From Myxococcales bacterium (GTDB taxonomy: Bacteria > Myxococcota_A > Polyangia > Polyangiales > Ga0077539): a stretch of DNA of 64,000 bases. Every line of letters starts with the position of its first letter. Within the stretch, counting starts at the first letter, position 1. Position numbers and translations under genes: made by a program. The notes under the pieces are model-generated. The model was not told where the DNA came from. It saw nothing but the letters and a program-made list of their open reading frames with translations, and ran no database searches. Below are positions 16,245 to 24,332 of the stretch, piece after piece. Location: assembly GCA_016792845.1 (NCBI GenBank), contig JAEUKH010000054.1:195708-259707 (forward strand), written 5' to 3'.

Positions 16245-17837
16245 TCAGTCAGTTGTGCCGGGCCACTGGTACCCCGCGAACTGCGCCCGGAGGGTCGTCT
16301 TCTGGAACTTGCCGGTCGACGTCCGGGGGATGGTGTCTGTAAAGACGAACACGTCGGGGAGCCAGAACTTAATAAACTTCTCAGCGAGGTAGGCGCGCAG
16401 CTCTGCCTCGGTGACCTCGGCGTCGGGCTTCTTCACCACCACCGCGAGGGGGCGCTCGCTCCACTTCGGGTGCGCCAGGCCGATGACGGCGGCTTCGCGC
16501 ACGGCGGGGTGCCCCATGAGGGCGTTCTCGAGCTCTTGGGATGCGATCCATTCGCCGCCCGATTTGATCAGGTCGGCGGTGCGGTCGGTGAGCTGCACGA
16601 ACCCGTGGGCGTCGCGGTGGGCCACGTCGCCGGTGCGAAAGTATCCGTCGTCGCTCCACCGGTCGGGGGTGTTGTTCGAGCTGTAGCGGGCGGCTACCCA
16701 GGGGGCGCGCACGAGCAGCTCGCCGCTGCTGCGCCCGTCGGCGGGGGGCGTCTCGCCGTCTTTACGGATGGCGATTTCGACCAGCGGCGGGGGCACGCCC
16801 TGCTTGGCCCTGAGCTGGTAGCGCAGCGCCTCGGGGGCGTCGTCGAGCTCGGGCGGGAGCCGCGACACGAGGCCGATGGGCGAGGTCTCGGTCATGCCCC
16901 AAGCGTGGAGGAGCGAGAGGCCCTGGCGGTCGAAATCGCGAATGAGCCGCTCGGGCGCGGCCGCGCCGCCGACGATCATGGTGAGCCCGGGGTGGAGCTT
17001 CCAGCGGGCGGGCTCCTTGTCGAGCGCCTCGCGGATGCCGAGCCAGAGGGTGGGCACCCCCGCGGCGATGGTAACATGTTGAGACTCCATCACTTCAAGG
17101 AGACTCACGGGGTCAAGGTGCGGCCCCGGGAAGGCCAGCCGCGCCCCCACCAGCGCCGCCGTGTACGGCAAGCCCCACGCGTTGACGTGAAACATCGGCA
17201 CCACGGGGAAGAGCGTGTCAGACCGCGACAGCCGCAGCGAATCGGGCAAGGCCGACACCAGCGAGTGCAAGAGCGTCGAGCGGTGCGAGTACACCACCCC
17301 CTTGGGGCGCCCCGTGGTGCCGCTCGTGTAGCACATGCCCAGCGGGTCGCTCTCGGCCAGGGCGGGCAGCGCGAGGGGCGGCGCGGCGTCGAGAAAGGCC
17401 TCGTAGTCGCGGCCTACCACGATGACCCGCTCGAAGCGCACCTTGTCGGCGAACTTCTCGTAGAGGGGCAAGAGCACCGCGTCGACGATGAGCACCCGGT
17501 CGGCCGCGTCGTTGGCGATGTACGCGATGTCGTCGGGGTGGAGCCTGAGGTTCAGCGTGTGGATCACGGCGCCTGCGAGGGGGATGCCGAGGTAGGCTTC
17601 GAGGTGCTCGGCGTGGTTCCACATCAGGGTGGCGACGCGGTCGCCGCGCGCGATGCCCATGGCCAGGAGGCCCCGCGCGAGCTTCTCGGCCCGCGCCGCG
17701 ATGGCCCCAAAAGTCGTCGTGTGAAAGCTCTTGTCAGGGCGCCGTGAGACCACCTCTACGTGCCCCAAGACCTCGCCCATGCGACGGTGCAAGGTCGTCA
17801 GGGTGAGCGGCAGCTCCATCATCGTGTGTGAAAACAT
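16245..17837 (-). CDS. Fatty-acyl-CoA synthetase (AMP-forming)
   Basis: A 530-residue adenylate-forming enzyme that activates a medium- or long-chain fatty acid to acyl-AMP and then the CoA thioester. The phosphate-binding loop is CYTSGTTGRPKG at 169-180; AWGMTETSPIG (A5) and the GYFRTGDVAHRD region follow, with TDRTADLIKSGGEWIA (hinge/A8) and a C-terminal PRTSTGKFQK carrying the catalytic Lys. The overall pattern is closest to the AlkK/FadD13-like group. Start ATG 17837 follows GGCGAG; ATGs at residues 6 and 7 are alternatives. The aldolase gene lies 50 bp upstream on the same strand; a shared pathway is not evident. Confidence 0.9.
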   Translation of the reverse strand: MFSHTMMELPLTLTTLHRRMGEVLGHVEVVSRRPDKSFHTTTFGAIAARAEKLARGLLAMGIARGDRVATLMWNHAEHLEAYLGIPLAGAVIHTLNLRLHPDDIAYIANDAADRVLIVDAVLLPLYEKFADKVRFERVIVVGRDYEAFLDAAPPLALPALAESDPLGMCYTSGTTGRPKGVVYSHRSTLLHSLVSALPDSLRLSRSDTLFPVVPMFHVNAWGLPYTAALVGARLAFPGPHLDPVSLLEVMESQHVTIAAGVPTLWLGIREALDKEPARWKLHPGLTMIVGGAAAPERLIRDFDRQGLSLLHAWGMTETSPIGLVSRLPPELDDAPEALRYQLRAKQGVPPPLVEIAIRKDGETPPADGRSSGELLVRAPWVAARYSSNNTPDRWSDDGYFRTGDVAHRDAHGFVQLTDRTADLIKSGGEWIASQELENALMGHPAVREAAVIGLAHPKWSERPLAVVVKKPDAEVTEAELRAYLAEKFIKFWLPDVFVFTDTIPRTSTGKFQKTTLRAQFAGYQWPGTTD

Positions 17838-17887
17838 CTCGCCGTGGGCTCCTTCATCGGGCGAGACGGCCCCGCCCCCGACGAACG

Positions 17888-18532
17888 CTACCGTGACCCA
17901 AGCGCCGCGCGGAGCGTCAAAATCCGCGTCAATTCCGCCTCCGAGAGCGGGGTCGCGGGGCCGGCTTGGAGGGCCGCGAGGGTGATCTTCGCGGTGTGCT
18001 CGATCACCTCGGTCTTCATCACCGCGTCGTCGAGCGAGAGGCCGAGCACCACGCTGCCGTGCCGGGCGAGCAGAAAGGCCTCGGCCTCGCCGATCACCGA
18101 GAGCACCCCCTCGGCCACCGCGTGGGTCGTCGGAGACGCGTACGCGACGGTGGGGCAGCGCCCCATGGCGAACAAGATCTCAGGCACCATCGGCGGGTCG
18201 AGGCCGGCCCCCGCCACCGTGAGCCCCACCGCCGTCGGCGGGTGCGCGTGGACGATGCAGCGCACCCAAGGCCGCGCGGCGTAGAGGGCCAGGTGCAGCT
18301 TCAGCTCGCTCGACGGCCGGCCCGGGCCGAGGGGCGCCCCGGTACGGTCGACCCGCACGATCTGCGCGGGCGAGAGCGCGCCCTTGTGGCATCCCGAGGG
18401 CGAACAGAGCACCGCGCCGTCGGCGCCGAGGGCCGAGAAATTGCCGTCGGTGGGCCCGATGAGCCCGCGGGCGTAGAGCTGCCGACCCGCGTCGCAGAGC
18501 TGCTGTCGCAGCGCGTCGTCAGAGAGATTCAT
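17888..18532 (-). CDS. Class II aldolase/adducin-family protein
   Basis: A 214-residue zinc-dependent enzyme of the fuculose-phosphate-aldolase fold. The zinc ligands and catalytic acid of FucA (Glu73, His92, His94, His155) map with a constant +3 offset to Glu76 (SSELKLHLALY), His95 and His97 (VHAHPP) and His158 (LARHGS). Related members also act as methylthioribulose-phosphate dehydratases or sugar-phosphate aldolases, so the substrate is undetermined. I start at MNLSDDALRQQL, where the family normally begins; a longer frame from 18577 adds 15 residues. The divergent aconitase-family gene starts 115 bp away. Confidence 0.85.
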   Translation of the reverse strand: MNLSDDALRQQLCDAGRQLYARGLIGPTDGNFSALGADGAVLCSPSGCHKGALSPAQIVRVDRTGAPLGPGRPSSELKLHLALYAARPWVRCIVHAHPPTAVGLTVAGAGLDPPMVPEILFAMGRCPTVAYASPTTHAVAEGVLSVIGEAEAFLLARHGSVVLGLSLDDAVMKTEVIEHTAKITLAALQAGPATPLSEAELTRILTLRAALGSR

Positions 18533-18646
18533 CGAGAGAGCGGTAACACGGGTTGCGTGGGCGGGCATGGGTGGCATAGGGTCCGTCGCCCGGTTGTCGC
18601 TTGGCGCTTACGCGGCGCCTGCAACAACCCGTCGGAGGAGACGCTG

Positions 18647-20611
18647 ATGCCACGTCCTGCGAGCGTCCGGTTTACCGGGCGCGTGTTGTATCTCACCGAA
18701 GACCCTGCACTTTTGAAGGCCCAGCTGCACGACGGCGTGCGGCTCGACGATGACCCTTCGCGGGCGCTGATCGACAACATCTCGACCGACGAGATCACCC
18801 CGGGGTGGGTCTGTTACTACTACGACGAGACCCTGGCCGAGTACGCGATGGTGGGGCTGCGGGGCGGCGTGGTGGGTCGCGGCGACCTGAAGAACGGCGG
18901 CTTCTCGGTGATCGTGTCGGGGCGCTCGAAGGGCTGCGGCTCGTCGCGCGAGACCGCGCCCTACTCAGAGCTGAAGTCTGGCGTCGGCCTCGTGATCGCG
19001 AAGAACATCGAGAAGATCTACGGCCAGAACGCGCAGAACATCGGGCTCCTCACGAGCACTGATTTCGGCCTCTTGCCGCGCATCGCCCGGGGCGAAGAGA
19101 TCGCGCTCGACGAGTTCACCCGCGGCCTCGACCCGATCTCGGCTGACATCGTCCGCTACGGCGGTCTCTTCGAGTACAGCAAGGCGCGCGCGGCGGGCGA
19201 GGTGTCGCCGCCGTCGATCGCCACGGCGCCGGGGCCCATGACCCTGGCCGAGAAGATCATCGCCGCGCACGCGGTGACCGACCTCGCGACCGACCAGGTG
19301 GGGGTGCCCGCGGTGGCGCCGGGCGACGCGCTCTTTGTGCGCGCCGACGTGCGCTTCTCGCACGAGTACGTCACCCCGATGGCCGACGCGCTCTTCCGCG
19401 GCGCCTTCGGCGACGACGCGAAGGTGACCGACGCGGCGAGCGTGTACACCTTCCGCGATCACCTCACCTTTCTCGACGATGTGATGCCCGAGCAGCACGT
19501 CAAGATGGGCCTCAAAGACGTGGCCCGTCGGCTCGCGGTGGTGCAAGAGAATTTCGCGCAGGCCCAAGGCGTTCGGCACTACGGCGAGGTGCAGAACAAG
19601 GTGGGCCGCGGCTCGCAGGCGATCTGCCACAACGCCGTGATCGAAGACCTCGCGCTGCCGGGCCAGGTGGTGGCGGGCACCGACTCGCACACCTGCATGG
19701 CGGGCGCGCTCGGGTGCTTCGCCTTCGGGGTGGGCAGCACCGACATGGCCAACGCGTGGTACACCCGCGACATCCGGGTGCGCGTGCCCGAGAGCGTGCG
19801 GGTCGAGCTCACGGGGGCGCTCAGGCCCGGGGTGAGCGCCAAAGACGTGATGCTGTACCTCCTCTCGCAGGAGTACTTCAAAGACGGCCGGGGCATCGGC
19901 AAGGTGCTCGAATTTGCGGGCCCCGGGGCGCGCTCGCTCTCGCTCGACGAGCGGGCCACGCTCACCAACATGAGCGTCGAGGCGGGCGGGTTTACGGGCA
20001 TCCAGGCCGCCGATGAGGTGGTGGTGCAGTACCTCGTCGAGAAGCGCGGGCTCGACGCCGAGGGGCTCCGGGCGCGCTGCGTCGAGGCCGACCCGGGGGC
20101 GAAGTACCATCACCGTTTTGACATCGATCTGTCGACCCTGGTGCCGATGGTGGCGACGCCGGGCGACCCGCGAAACGGCATCCCGCTCGCGAGCCTCGGC
20201 GAGACGGTGAAGATCGACGTGGCCTACGGCGGCAGCTGCACCGGCGGCAAAAAAGCCGACATGGACATGTACGCCAGCGTGCTGAAGCGGGCCGTCGATG
20301 CGGGCCAGAAGGTGGCGCCCGGGGTGAAGCTGTTCATTCAGTTTGGCTCCCAAGACATCAGGGCCTACGCCGAGTCGCGGGGCTACATTGACGTGTTCGA
20401 GCGGGCCGGGGCCGAGCTGATCAACCCGTCGTGCGGGGCGTGCATCCGCGCGGGCCCGGGGGTGAGCATGCGCGCCGACGAGGTGACCGTGAGCGCGATC
20501 AATCGCAACTTCCCCGGGCGGTCGGGGCCTGGCAAGGTCTACCTCGCGTCGCCCTTGGTGGTGGCCGCCAGCGCCATCGCGGGGCACATCGTGTCGCCCG
20601 ACGCCCTCTGA
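18647..20611 (+). CDS. Single-chain aconitase/isopropylmalate-dehydratase relative, swivel domain first
   Basis: A 654-residue [4Fe-4S] hydro-lyase. ATG 18647 follows GGAGGAG at 18634-18640. Residues about 1-190 are the swivel (LeuD/aconitase domain 4) part: NISTDEITPGW, then SGRSKGCGSSRETAP. From about 200 on comes the catalytic LeuC-like part: MTLAEKIIAAHA, GTDSHTCMAGALGC and INPSCGACIRAGPG, placing the cluster ligands at Cys350, Cys596 and Cys599. This swivel-first order is that of AcnB without its HEAT domain, and the reverse of AcnA. Whether it acts on citrate/isocitrate, isopropylmalate or another substrate cannot be told. It is translationally coupled to the next gene. Confidence 0.85.
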   Translation: MPRPASVRFTGRVLYLTEDPALLKAQLHDGVRLDDDPSRALIDNISTDEITPGWVCYYYDETLAEYAMVGLRGGVVGRGDLKNGGFSVIVSGRSKGCGSSRETAPYSELKSGVGLVIAKNIEKIYGQNAQNIGLLTSTDFGLLPRIARGEEIALDEFTRGLDPISADIVRYGGLFEYSKARAAGEVSPPSIATAPGPMTLAEKIIAAHAVTDLATDQVGVPAVAPGDALFVRADVRFSHEYVTPMADALFRGAFGDDAKVTDAASVYTFRDHLTFLDDVMPEQHVKMGLKDVARRLAVVQENFAQAQGVRHYGEVQNKVGRGSQAICHNAVIEDLALPGQVVAGTDSHTCMAGALGCFAFGVGSTDMANAWYTRDIRVRVPESVRVELTGALRPGVSAKDVMLYLLSQEYFKDGRGIGKVLEFAGPGARSLSLDERATLTNMSVEAGGFTGIQAADEVVVQYLVEKRGLDAEGLRARCVEADPGAKYHHRFDIDLSTLVPMVATPGDPRNGIPLASLGETVKIDVAYGGSCTGGKKADMDMYASVLKRAVDAGQKVAPGVKLFIQFGSQDIRAYAESRGYIDVFERAGAELINPSCGACIRAGPGVSMRADEVTVSAINRNFPGRSGPGKVYLASPLVVAASAIAGHIVSPDAL

Positions 20612-21453
20612 TGCCGTGCGGGCGACTCCGGGTCGTGCGCGAGGCCGCACAGCTCGCGCGTTTGGGCTTCTGGGTGGTGTTGCCCCAAGGGGCCCACACG
20701 CTCTCGCTCGAAATTGATGGTCCGGCGCTGCGCGACGGGGCCTTCGCGCCCACCGTCGCGCGGCTCACGCTGGCCGCGCAGCGCGCGCGCCCGGTCGACC
20801 CGCTTTGGGAGGGTGAGGCCCTCTGGCGCGGCCCCTCGGGGGCTTGGGTGACCCACCCCGTCGCGGTGACCTGCGCGGCGGGGCTCGGGGCCACGGTGGT
20901 GGCCAGCGTGGCGGGGCTCGTGACCGACGCGGGCCCGCTCGACCTCGGGCTGGCGTTGCGCTGCGACGGCGCCGTGGTGGCCCGCGACCGCATCGAGGTG
21001 GCGCCCCGCGAGGCGCCAGGGCGCTTCTGGGTGCGCGACGACGCGGGGTGCGCCGCGGGGGCCCAGGTGGCTCAATGGCTCGCCCGAGACCCGCTGGTGG
21101 CCTCGGTGCTGCCCGCGCGGGGCCTCGGCGTGGCGTGGAGCGGGCTCCAGACCCGCGGCGAGGCTGGGCCCATGAGCCCGCGGCGTTGGGGCGAGGCGCT
21201 GCGCGCGCTGGCGGCCGAGCGGCTGGTGGCGCTGCGGGTGAGCACCGACGACGGGCGGGCGGGGGTCGAGCTGGCGCCTCCGCGGCGGGCGACCGGGGGC
21301 GGGTTTCTGCGGCGGGTGTGGCACCGCGCGGCGGGGTCAGAGGCGTTCTCGGGGCAGGTGCTCGACGCTTGGGCCGCGGCGCCCGCGCTGGCCGAGGCGG
21401 TGGTGACCGTGCGCTGCGCCGACGACCTCGGGGGCGCGCCGAGCTGGTGCTGA
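20611..21453 (+). CDS. Hypothetical protein coupled to aconitase-family gene
   Basis: A 280-residue protein whose ATG shares a base with the preceding TGA (TGATG), so it is translationally coupled. There is no signal peptide or TM segment. Recognisable texture only: LGFWVVLPQGAHTLSLEIDGPAL, and segments with REAPGRFWVRDDAG and RFWVRDD-like turns. The composition is Ala/Arg/Gly-rich, probably cytosolic. The coupling suggests a role with the hydro-lyase, or a myxobacterium-specific addition. I do not recognise a family. Confidence 0.55.
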   Translation: MPCGRLRVVREAAQLARLGFWVVLPQGAHTLSLEIDGPALRDGAFAPTVARLTLAAQRARPVDPLWEGEALWRGPSGAWVTHPVAVTCAAGLGATVVASVAGLVTDAGPLDLGLALRCDGAVVARDRIEVAPREAPGRFWVRDDAGCAAGAQVAQWLARDPLVASVLPARGLGVAWSGLQTRGEAGPMSPRRWGEALRALAAERLVALRVSTDDGRAGVELAPPRRATGGGFLRRVWHRAAGSEAFSGQVLDAWAAAPALAEAVVTVRCADDLGGAPSWC

Positions 21454-21502
21454 GCAGGGCGCTGCGCCCGCGCACGAAGGGATAGGGCCGAAGGAGGCTC
21501 CC

Positions 21503-22618
21503 ATGCGGCTAGATCAAGTCGAACTCTATGGCTACCCCGGGTTCGCGACCTTGCGATGGTCGCCGGCCTCGTTGAACCTGTTTGTGGGCGAGCGCCCCGG
21601 GCGCATTTTTGAGGCCCTCAAGCTGATCACCAGCGCAGCCCGCGGGTGGGACGCCCTCGGCCTCGCGGTCACCCGCCATCGCGAAGCGCACCCCTGGGGC
21701 GACGAGCGCATCGTCGAGTGGGTGCTTCGCTCGGCGCCCTTCACCGACGAGGGCCAGGCGCTGCGGTACCAAGGGGTCATCGACCATGTCACGAGCGACT
21801 GGCTCGTGGCCTATGAGCACCTCCAGCTGGTCGACGATTTTCGAGACGAGACGGTCTTCACCCGCGAGGGCCAGGGGCTCGTCTACACGCCCGCGGCGAA
21901 CCGCTCCAGGCCGTCGGGCGCGGCCCCCAAGGCCGAGCGGTTTGTGCTCGGGCGCGACGCCTCGGCGCTGTCGTTCTATGCGGTGACCCAAGACCCGAGG
22001 GTCGCTGAGGCCATTGATTCGCTGGCGGGGCTGGCGTTCTACGACCGCGCCGGGCTCACCCTCGCCGACGAGCCCGTGTACGGCGGGCATCACACCCGCT
22101 TGATGGAGCGCGGGGCCAACCTCTGCAACACGCTCTTCGATCAGCACGACGTCGACGCGGGCCCGGGGTACCTCTTGGGGCGGGCGCAGCGGCTCGATCC
22201 CGGCATCGAGGGCTTCGCGTTCCGCGCCGACGAGGCGAGCCAGCTTGAGGGGTGGGTGCTCCGAGGGGGCGCGCGGGTGCCGCTCGGGGCGCTCGAAGCG
22301 CCGCTGCGGCGGGCCCTGGCGCGGCTGGCGATCACGGGCTCGACCCGGCCGCCGGCGGCGGTGTACCTCGACCTGGCCGACGAGACCCTCCTGCCCGGCG
22401 AGCCCGCCCTCCTGGCCGAGGGGCTCCTGGCCCTCGCGCGGCGGGCGCAGGTGAGTGTGGCGAACATGCCGCAGGCTTTGGGGCGTTGCCTGAGCGAACA
22501 CATCGACGGCGGCGCCGAGGGGCTGCCGGCGGTCGGGGTGGTGGGGCTCTCGGAGGGCCCCGAGGGGGCAAAACTGACGTCGATGCCTCCGTCGGTGTTG
22601 CGCACTCTTTTCGAGTGA
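21503..22618 (+). CDS. RecF/SMC-like ATPase with degenerate P-loop
   Basis: A 371-residue protein that looks like an AAA_21/RecF-type ABC ATPase head. The N-terminus MRLDQVELYGYPGF...SLNLFVG matches the strand before the Walker A loop of these proteins, but the loop itself reads GERPGRIFEALK, lacking the GKS/T. Near the C-terminus VYLDLADETLLPGEPALLAEG resembles the Walker B and D-loop region, and QVSVANMPQAL the following strand. The central region lacks a long coiled coil. ATP binding is therefore doubtful; it may be a decayed or scaffold-type member. It lies between the aconitase unit and nuoA, 79 bp before the nuo promoter-like element ends. Confidence 0.55.
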   Translation: MRLDQVELYGYPGFATLRWSPASLNLFVGERPGRIFEALKLITSAARGWDALGLAVTRHREAHPWGDERIVEWVLRSAPFTDEGQALRYQGVIDHVTSDWLVAYEHLQLVDDFRDETVFTREGQGLVYTPAANRSRPSGAAPKAERFVLGRDASALSFYAVTQDPRVAEAIDSLAGLAFYDRAGLTLADEPVYGGHHTRLMERGANLCNTLFDQHDVDAGPGYLLGRAQRLDPGIEGFAFRADEASQLEGWVLRGGARVPLGALEAPLRRALARLAITGSTRPPAAVYLDLADETLLPGEPALLAEGLLALARRAQVSVANMPQALGRCLSEHIDGGAEGLPAVGVVGLSEGPEGAKLTSMPPSVLRTLFE

Positions 22619-22671
22619 CGGCCAAATGGAGTAGGAAGCCGCGGGGCCTCGCATCGGGGGCCTCGGGATGA

Positions 22672-22700
22672 TTGACGGTGATTTCGGTCCCGACTAGATG
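22672..22700 (+). promoter_or_regulatory. Candidate sigma-70-type promoter of the nuo operon
   Basis: TTGACG at 22672-22677 and TAGATG at 22695-22700 are separated by exactly 17 bp. A transcript from here would begin near 22706-22708, leaving a short leader with GGAGG at 22713-22717 before GTG 22722. This supports GTG 22722 rather than ATG 22698 as the nuoA start. It is pattern evidence only. Confidence 0.45.
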
Positions 22701-22721
22701 TTCCGCCCGTTTGGAGGCGAT

Positions 22722-23111
22722 GTGAATCCGAGTTTGAGCCTCACCCACGCGTACGGCCCGGTCTTTATGATCGTGGGCTTCTCATTGTTCGTCGCTTGCG
22801 CGATGTTCGCCCTTGCGACCCTGATGGGGCCGAAGGTCAAGCCCGAAGACCGCGGCGAGTTCAAAGACACGCCCTACGAGTCGGGTTCGCCGTCGAGCGG
22901 CGCCCAGCACGTCAAGCTCTCGGTGAAGTTCTACCTCACCGCGATCTTGTTCGTGGTCTTCGACATCGAGGCGATCTTTCTCTACCCGTGGGGCGTGCTC
23001 TTTCAGCGCCTGGGGTGGGTGGGCCTCGCTGAGATGCTGGTCTTCCTCTCGGTGCTCACGGTCTGTCTCGTCTACTGCTGGAAGAAGGGTGCACTCGAAT
23101 GGCAGAGCTAG
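22722..23111 (+). CDS. nuoA: NADH-quinone oxidoreductase subunit A
   Basis: A 129-residue three-TM subunit of the membrane arm of complex I. Conserved features are KVKPEDRGEFKDTPYESG (the loop near the quinone site), then VKFYLTAILFVVFDIEAIFLYPW, the hallmark TM2. I start at GTG 22722, which has a strong Shine-Dalgarno GGAGG four bases upstream; ATG 22698 lies inside a likely promoter -10 element. The 3' end overlaps nuoB by 13 bp. It opens a seven-gene nuo operon. Confidence 0.93.
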   Translation: MNPSLSLTHAYGPVFMIVGFSLFVACAMFALATLMGPKVKPEDRGEFKDTPYESGSPSSGAQHVKLSVKFYLTAILFVVFDIEAIFLYPWGVLFQRLGWVGLAEMLVFLSVLTVCLVYCWKKGALEWQS

Positions 23112-23665
23112 AAACGCATGTGCTCAGCGGGGCCGAGTCGGCCATCGTGCCGACGCGCTTCGACGCGTTGCTCAACTGGGCGCGCAAGTACTCACTGTTT
23201 CAGTACCCCTTCGTGACGGCGTGTTGCGGCATGGAGTTCTTCTCGACCGCGTCGCCGCGCTACGACCTCGCGCGCTTCGGCGCCGAGGCCCCCCGCTTCT
23301 CGCCGCGCCAGGCCGACGTGCTCTGGGTGGTGGGCACCATCTCGCAGCGTCAGGCCCCGGTCTTGCGGCGCATCTACGAGCAGATGACCGAGCCCAAGTG
23401 GGTCATCGCCTTCGGCACCTGCGCGTCGTGCGGCGGGTTCTACGACAACTACACCTCGGTGCCGGGCATCGACAAGATCGTGCCGGTCGATGTGTTCATC
23501 CCCGGGTGCCCGCCGCGGCCCGAGGCGGTGCTCGACGGGCTTATGCTGCTCCAGCACAAGATCGGCACGGGCGATCGCACGCCGGTGTCGGTGAAGAACA
23601 CGCAGCTCCCCGACGGGGCCGAGACGCAGCTTGAGCGCCTCTATCAGATTCGGATGAAGCCCTGA
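23099..23665 (+). CDS. nuoB: NADH-quinone oxidoreductase subunit B
   Basis: A 188-residue peripheral-arm subunit that carries the terminal iron-sulfur cluster N2 and forms the quinone pocket with NuoD. The four ligands are visible as Cys42-Cys43 (TACCGMEFF), Cys108 (GTCASCGG) and Cys137 (PGCPPRPE), with the same spacing as E. coli NuoB (63, 64, 129, 158). An extra Cys at 111 follows the third ligand. The start lies within the end of nuoA. Function is secure. Confidence 0.97.
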   Translation: MAELETHVLSGAESAIVPTRFDALLNWARKYSLFQYPFVTACCGMEFFSTASPRYDLARFGAEAPRFSPRQADVLWVVGTISQRQAPVLRRIYEQMTEPKWVIAFGTCASCGGFYDNYTSVPGIDKIVPVDVFIPGCPPRPEAVLDGLMLLQHKIGTGDRTPVSVKNTQLPDGAETQLERLYQIRMKP

Positions 23666-23692
23666 GCGCAGGTCAAGAGAGAGCTGAAGATC

Positions 23693-24286
23693 ATGGCGAA
23701 GATCATTCTTGATCGGTTGAAGGCGAAGTTCGCTGGCGATGTGCTCGAGACGAGCAGCTTCCGCGGCGACGACGTGGCCGTCGTGAAGGCCGAGCGGTGG
23801 CGCGAGATCGCCGAGTTCATCAAGACCGACGCCGAGTGTCTGTGCGACTATTTCGTCGACCTCTCGGTGATCGACAACCTCGACCCGCAGACCGAAGAGG
23901 TCGATCGCGCGGGGCGCTTCGAGGTCTATTACATCGTTTATTCGGTGACGAAGAAGCACCGGGTGCGGGTCAAGGCCCGGCTCGACGGCGAGTCGCCCTC
24001 GATCGCGACGCTGGTGTCAGTGTGGTCAGGCGCCAACTGGATGGAGCGCGAGGCCTGGGACATGTACGGCGTCGACTTCGAGGGTCACCCCGATCAGCGG
24101 CGCATTCTCTTGTACGAAGAGTTCAAGGGGCACCCGCTTCGTAAAGACTATCCGGCCAATCGGGCGCAGCCCTTGATTGAGTACCGCGAGGGCACCCACA
24201 ACAAGCTCGGGCCCTTCCTCCAAGATGAGGGCATGCCTCTCAACCGCTCGGTCACCCTCGACGAGCGTAGTCACAAGCCCTCGTGA
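23693..24286 (+). CDS. nuoC: NADH-quinone oxidoreductase subunit C
   Basis: A 197-residue 30-kDa-type subunit of the peripheral arm. The family signature is visible: NWMEREAWDMYGVDFEGHPDQRR in parts (EREAWDMYG, HPDQRRIL), then EEFKGHPLRKDYP. It is separate from nuoD, not fused as in E. coli. It lies 27 bp after nuoB and 46 bp before nuoD. Confidence 0.96.
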   Translation: MAKIILDRLKAKFAGDVLETSSFRGDDVAVVKAERWREIAEFIKTDAECLCDYFVDLSVIDNLDPQTEEVDRAGRFEVYYIVYSVTKKHRVRVKARLDGESPSIATLVSVWSGANWMEREAWDMYGVDFEGHPDQRRILLYEEFKGHPLRKDYPANRAQPLIEYREGTHNKLGPFLQDEGMPLNRSVTLDERSHKPS

Positions 24287-24332
24287 ACGTCACCCGACCC
24301 AATGACCCTCAACGACAATAAGGTGCCCGATC

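Noticed and set aside
17966-18646. N-terminal extension of the aconitase-family protein
   Set aside because: The long frame is antisense to the aldolase gene, whereas ATG 18647 has a strong GGAGGAG and begins the family sequence.
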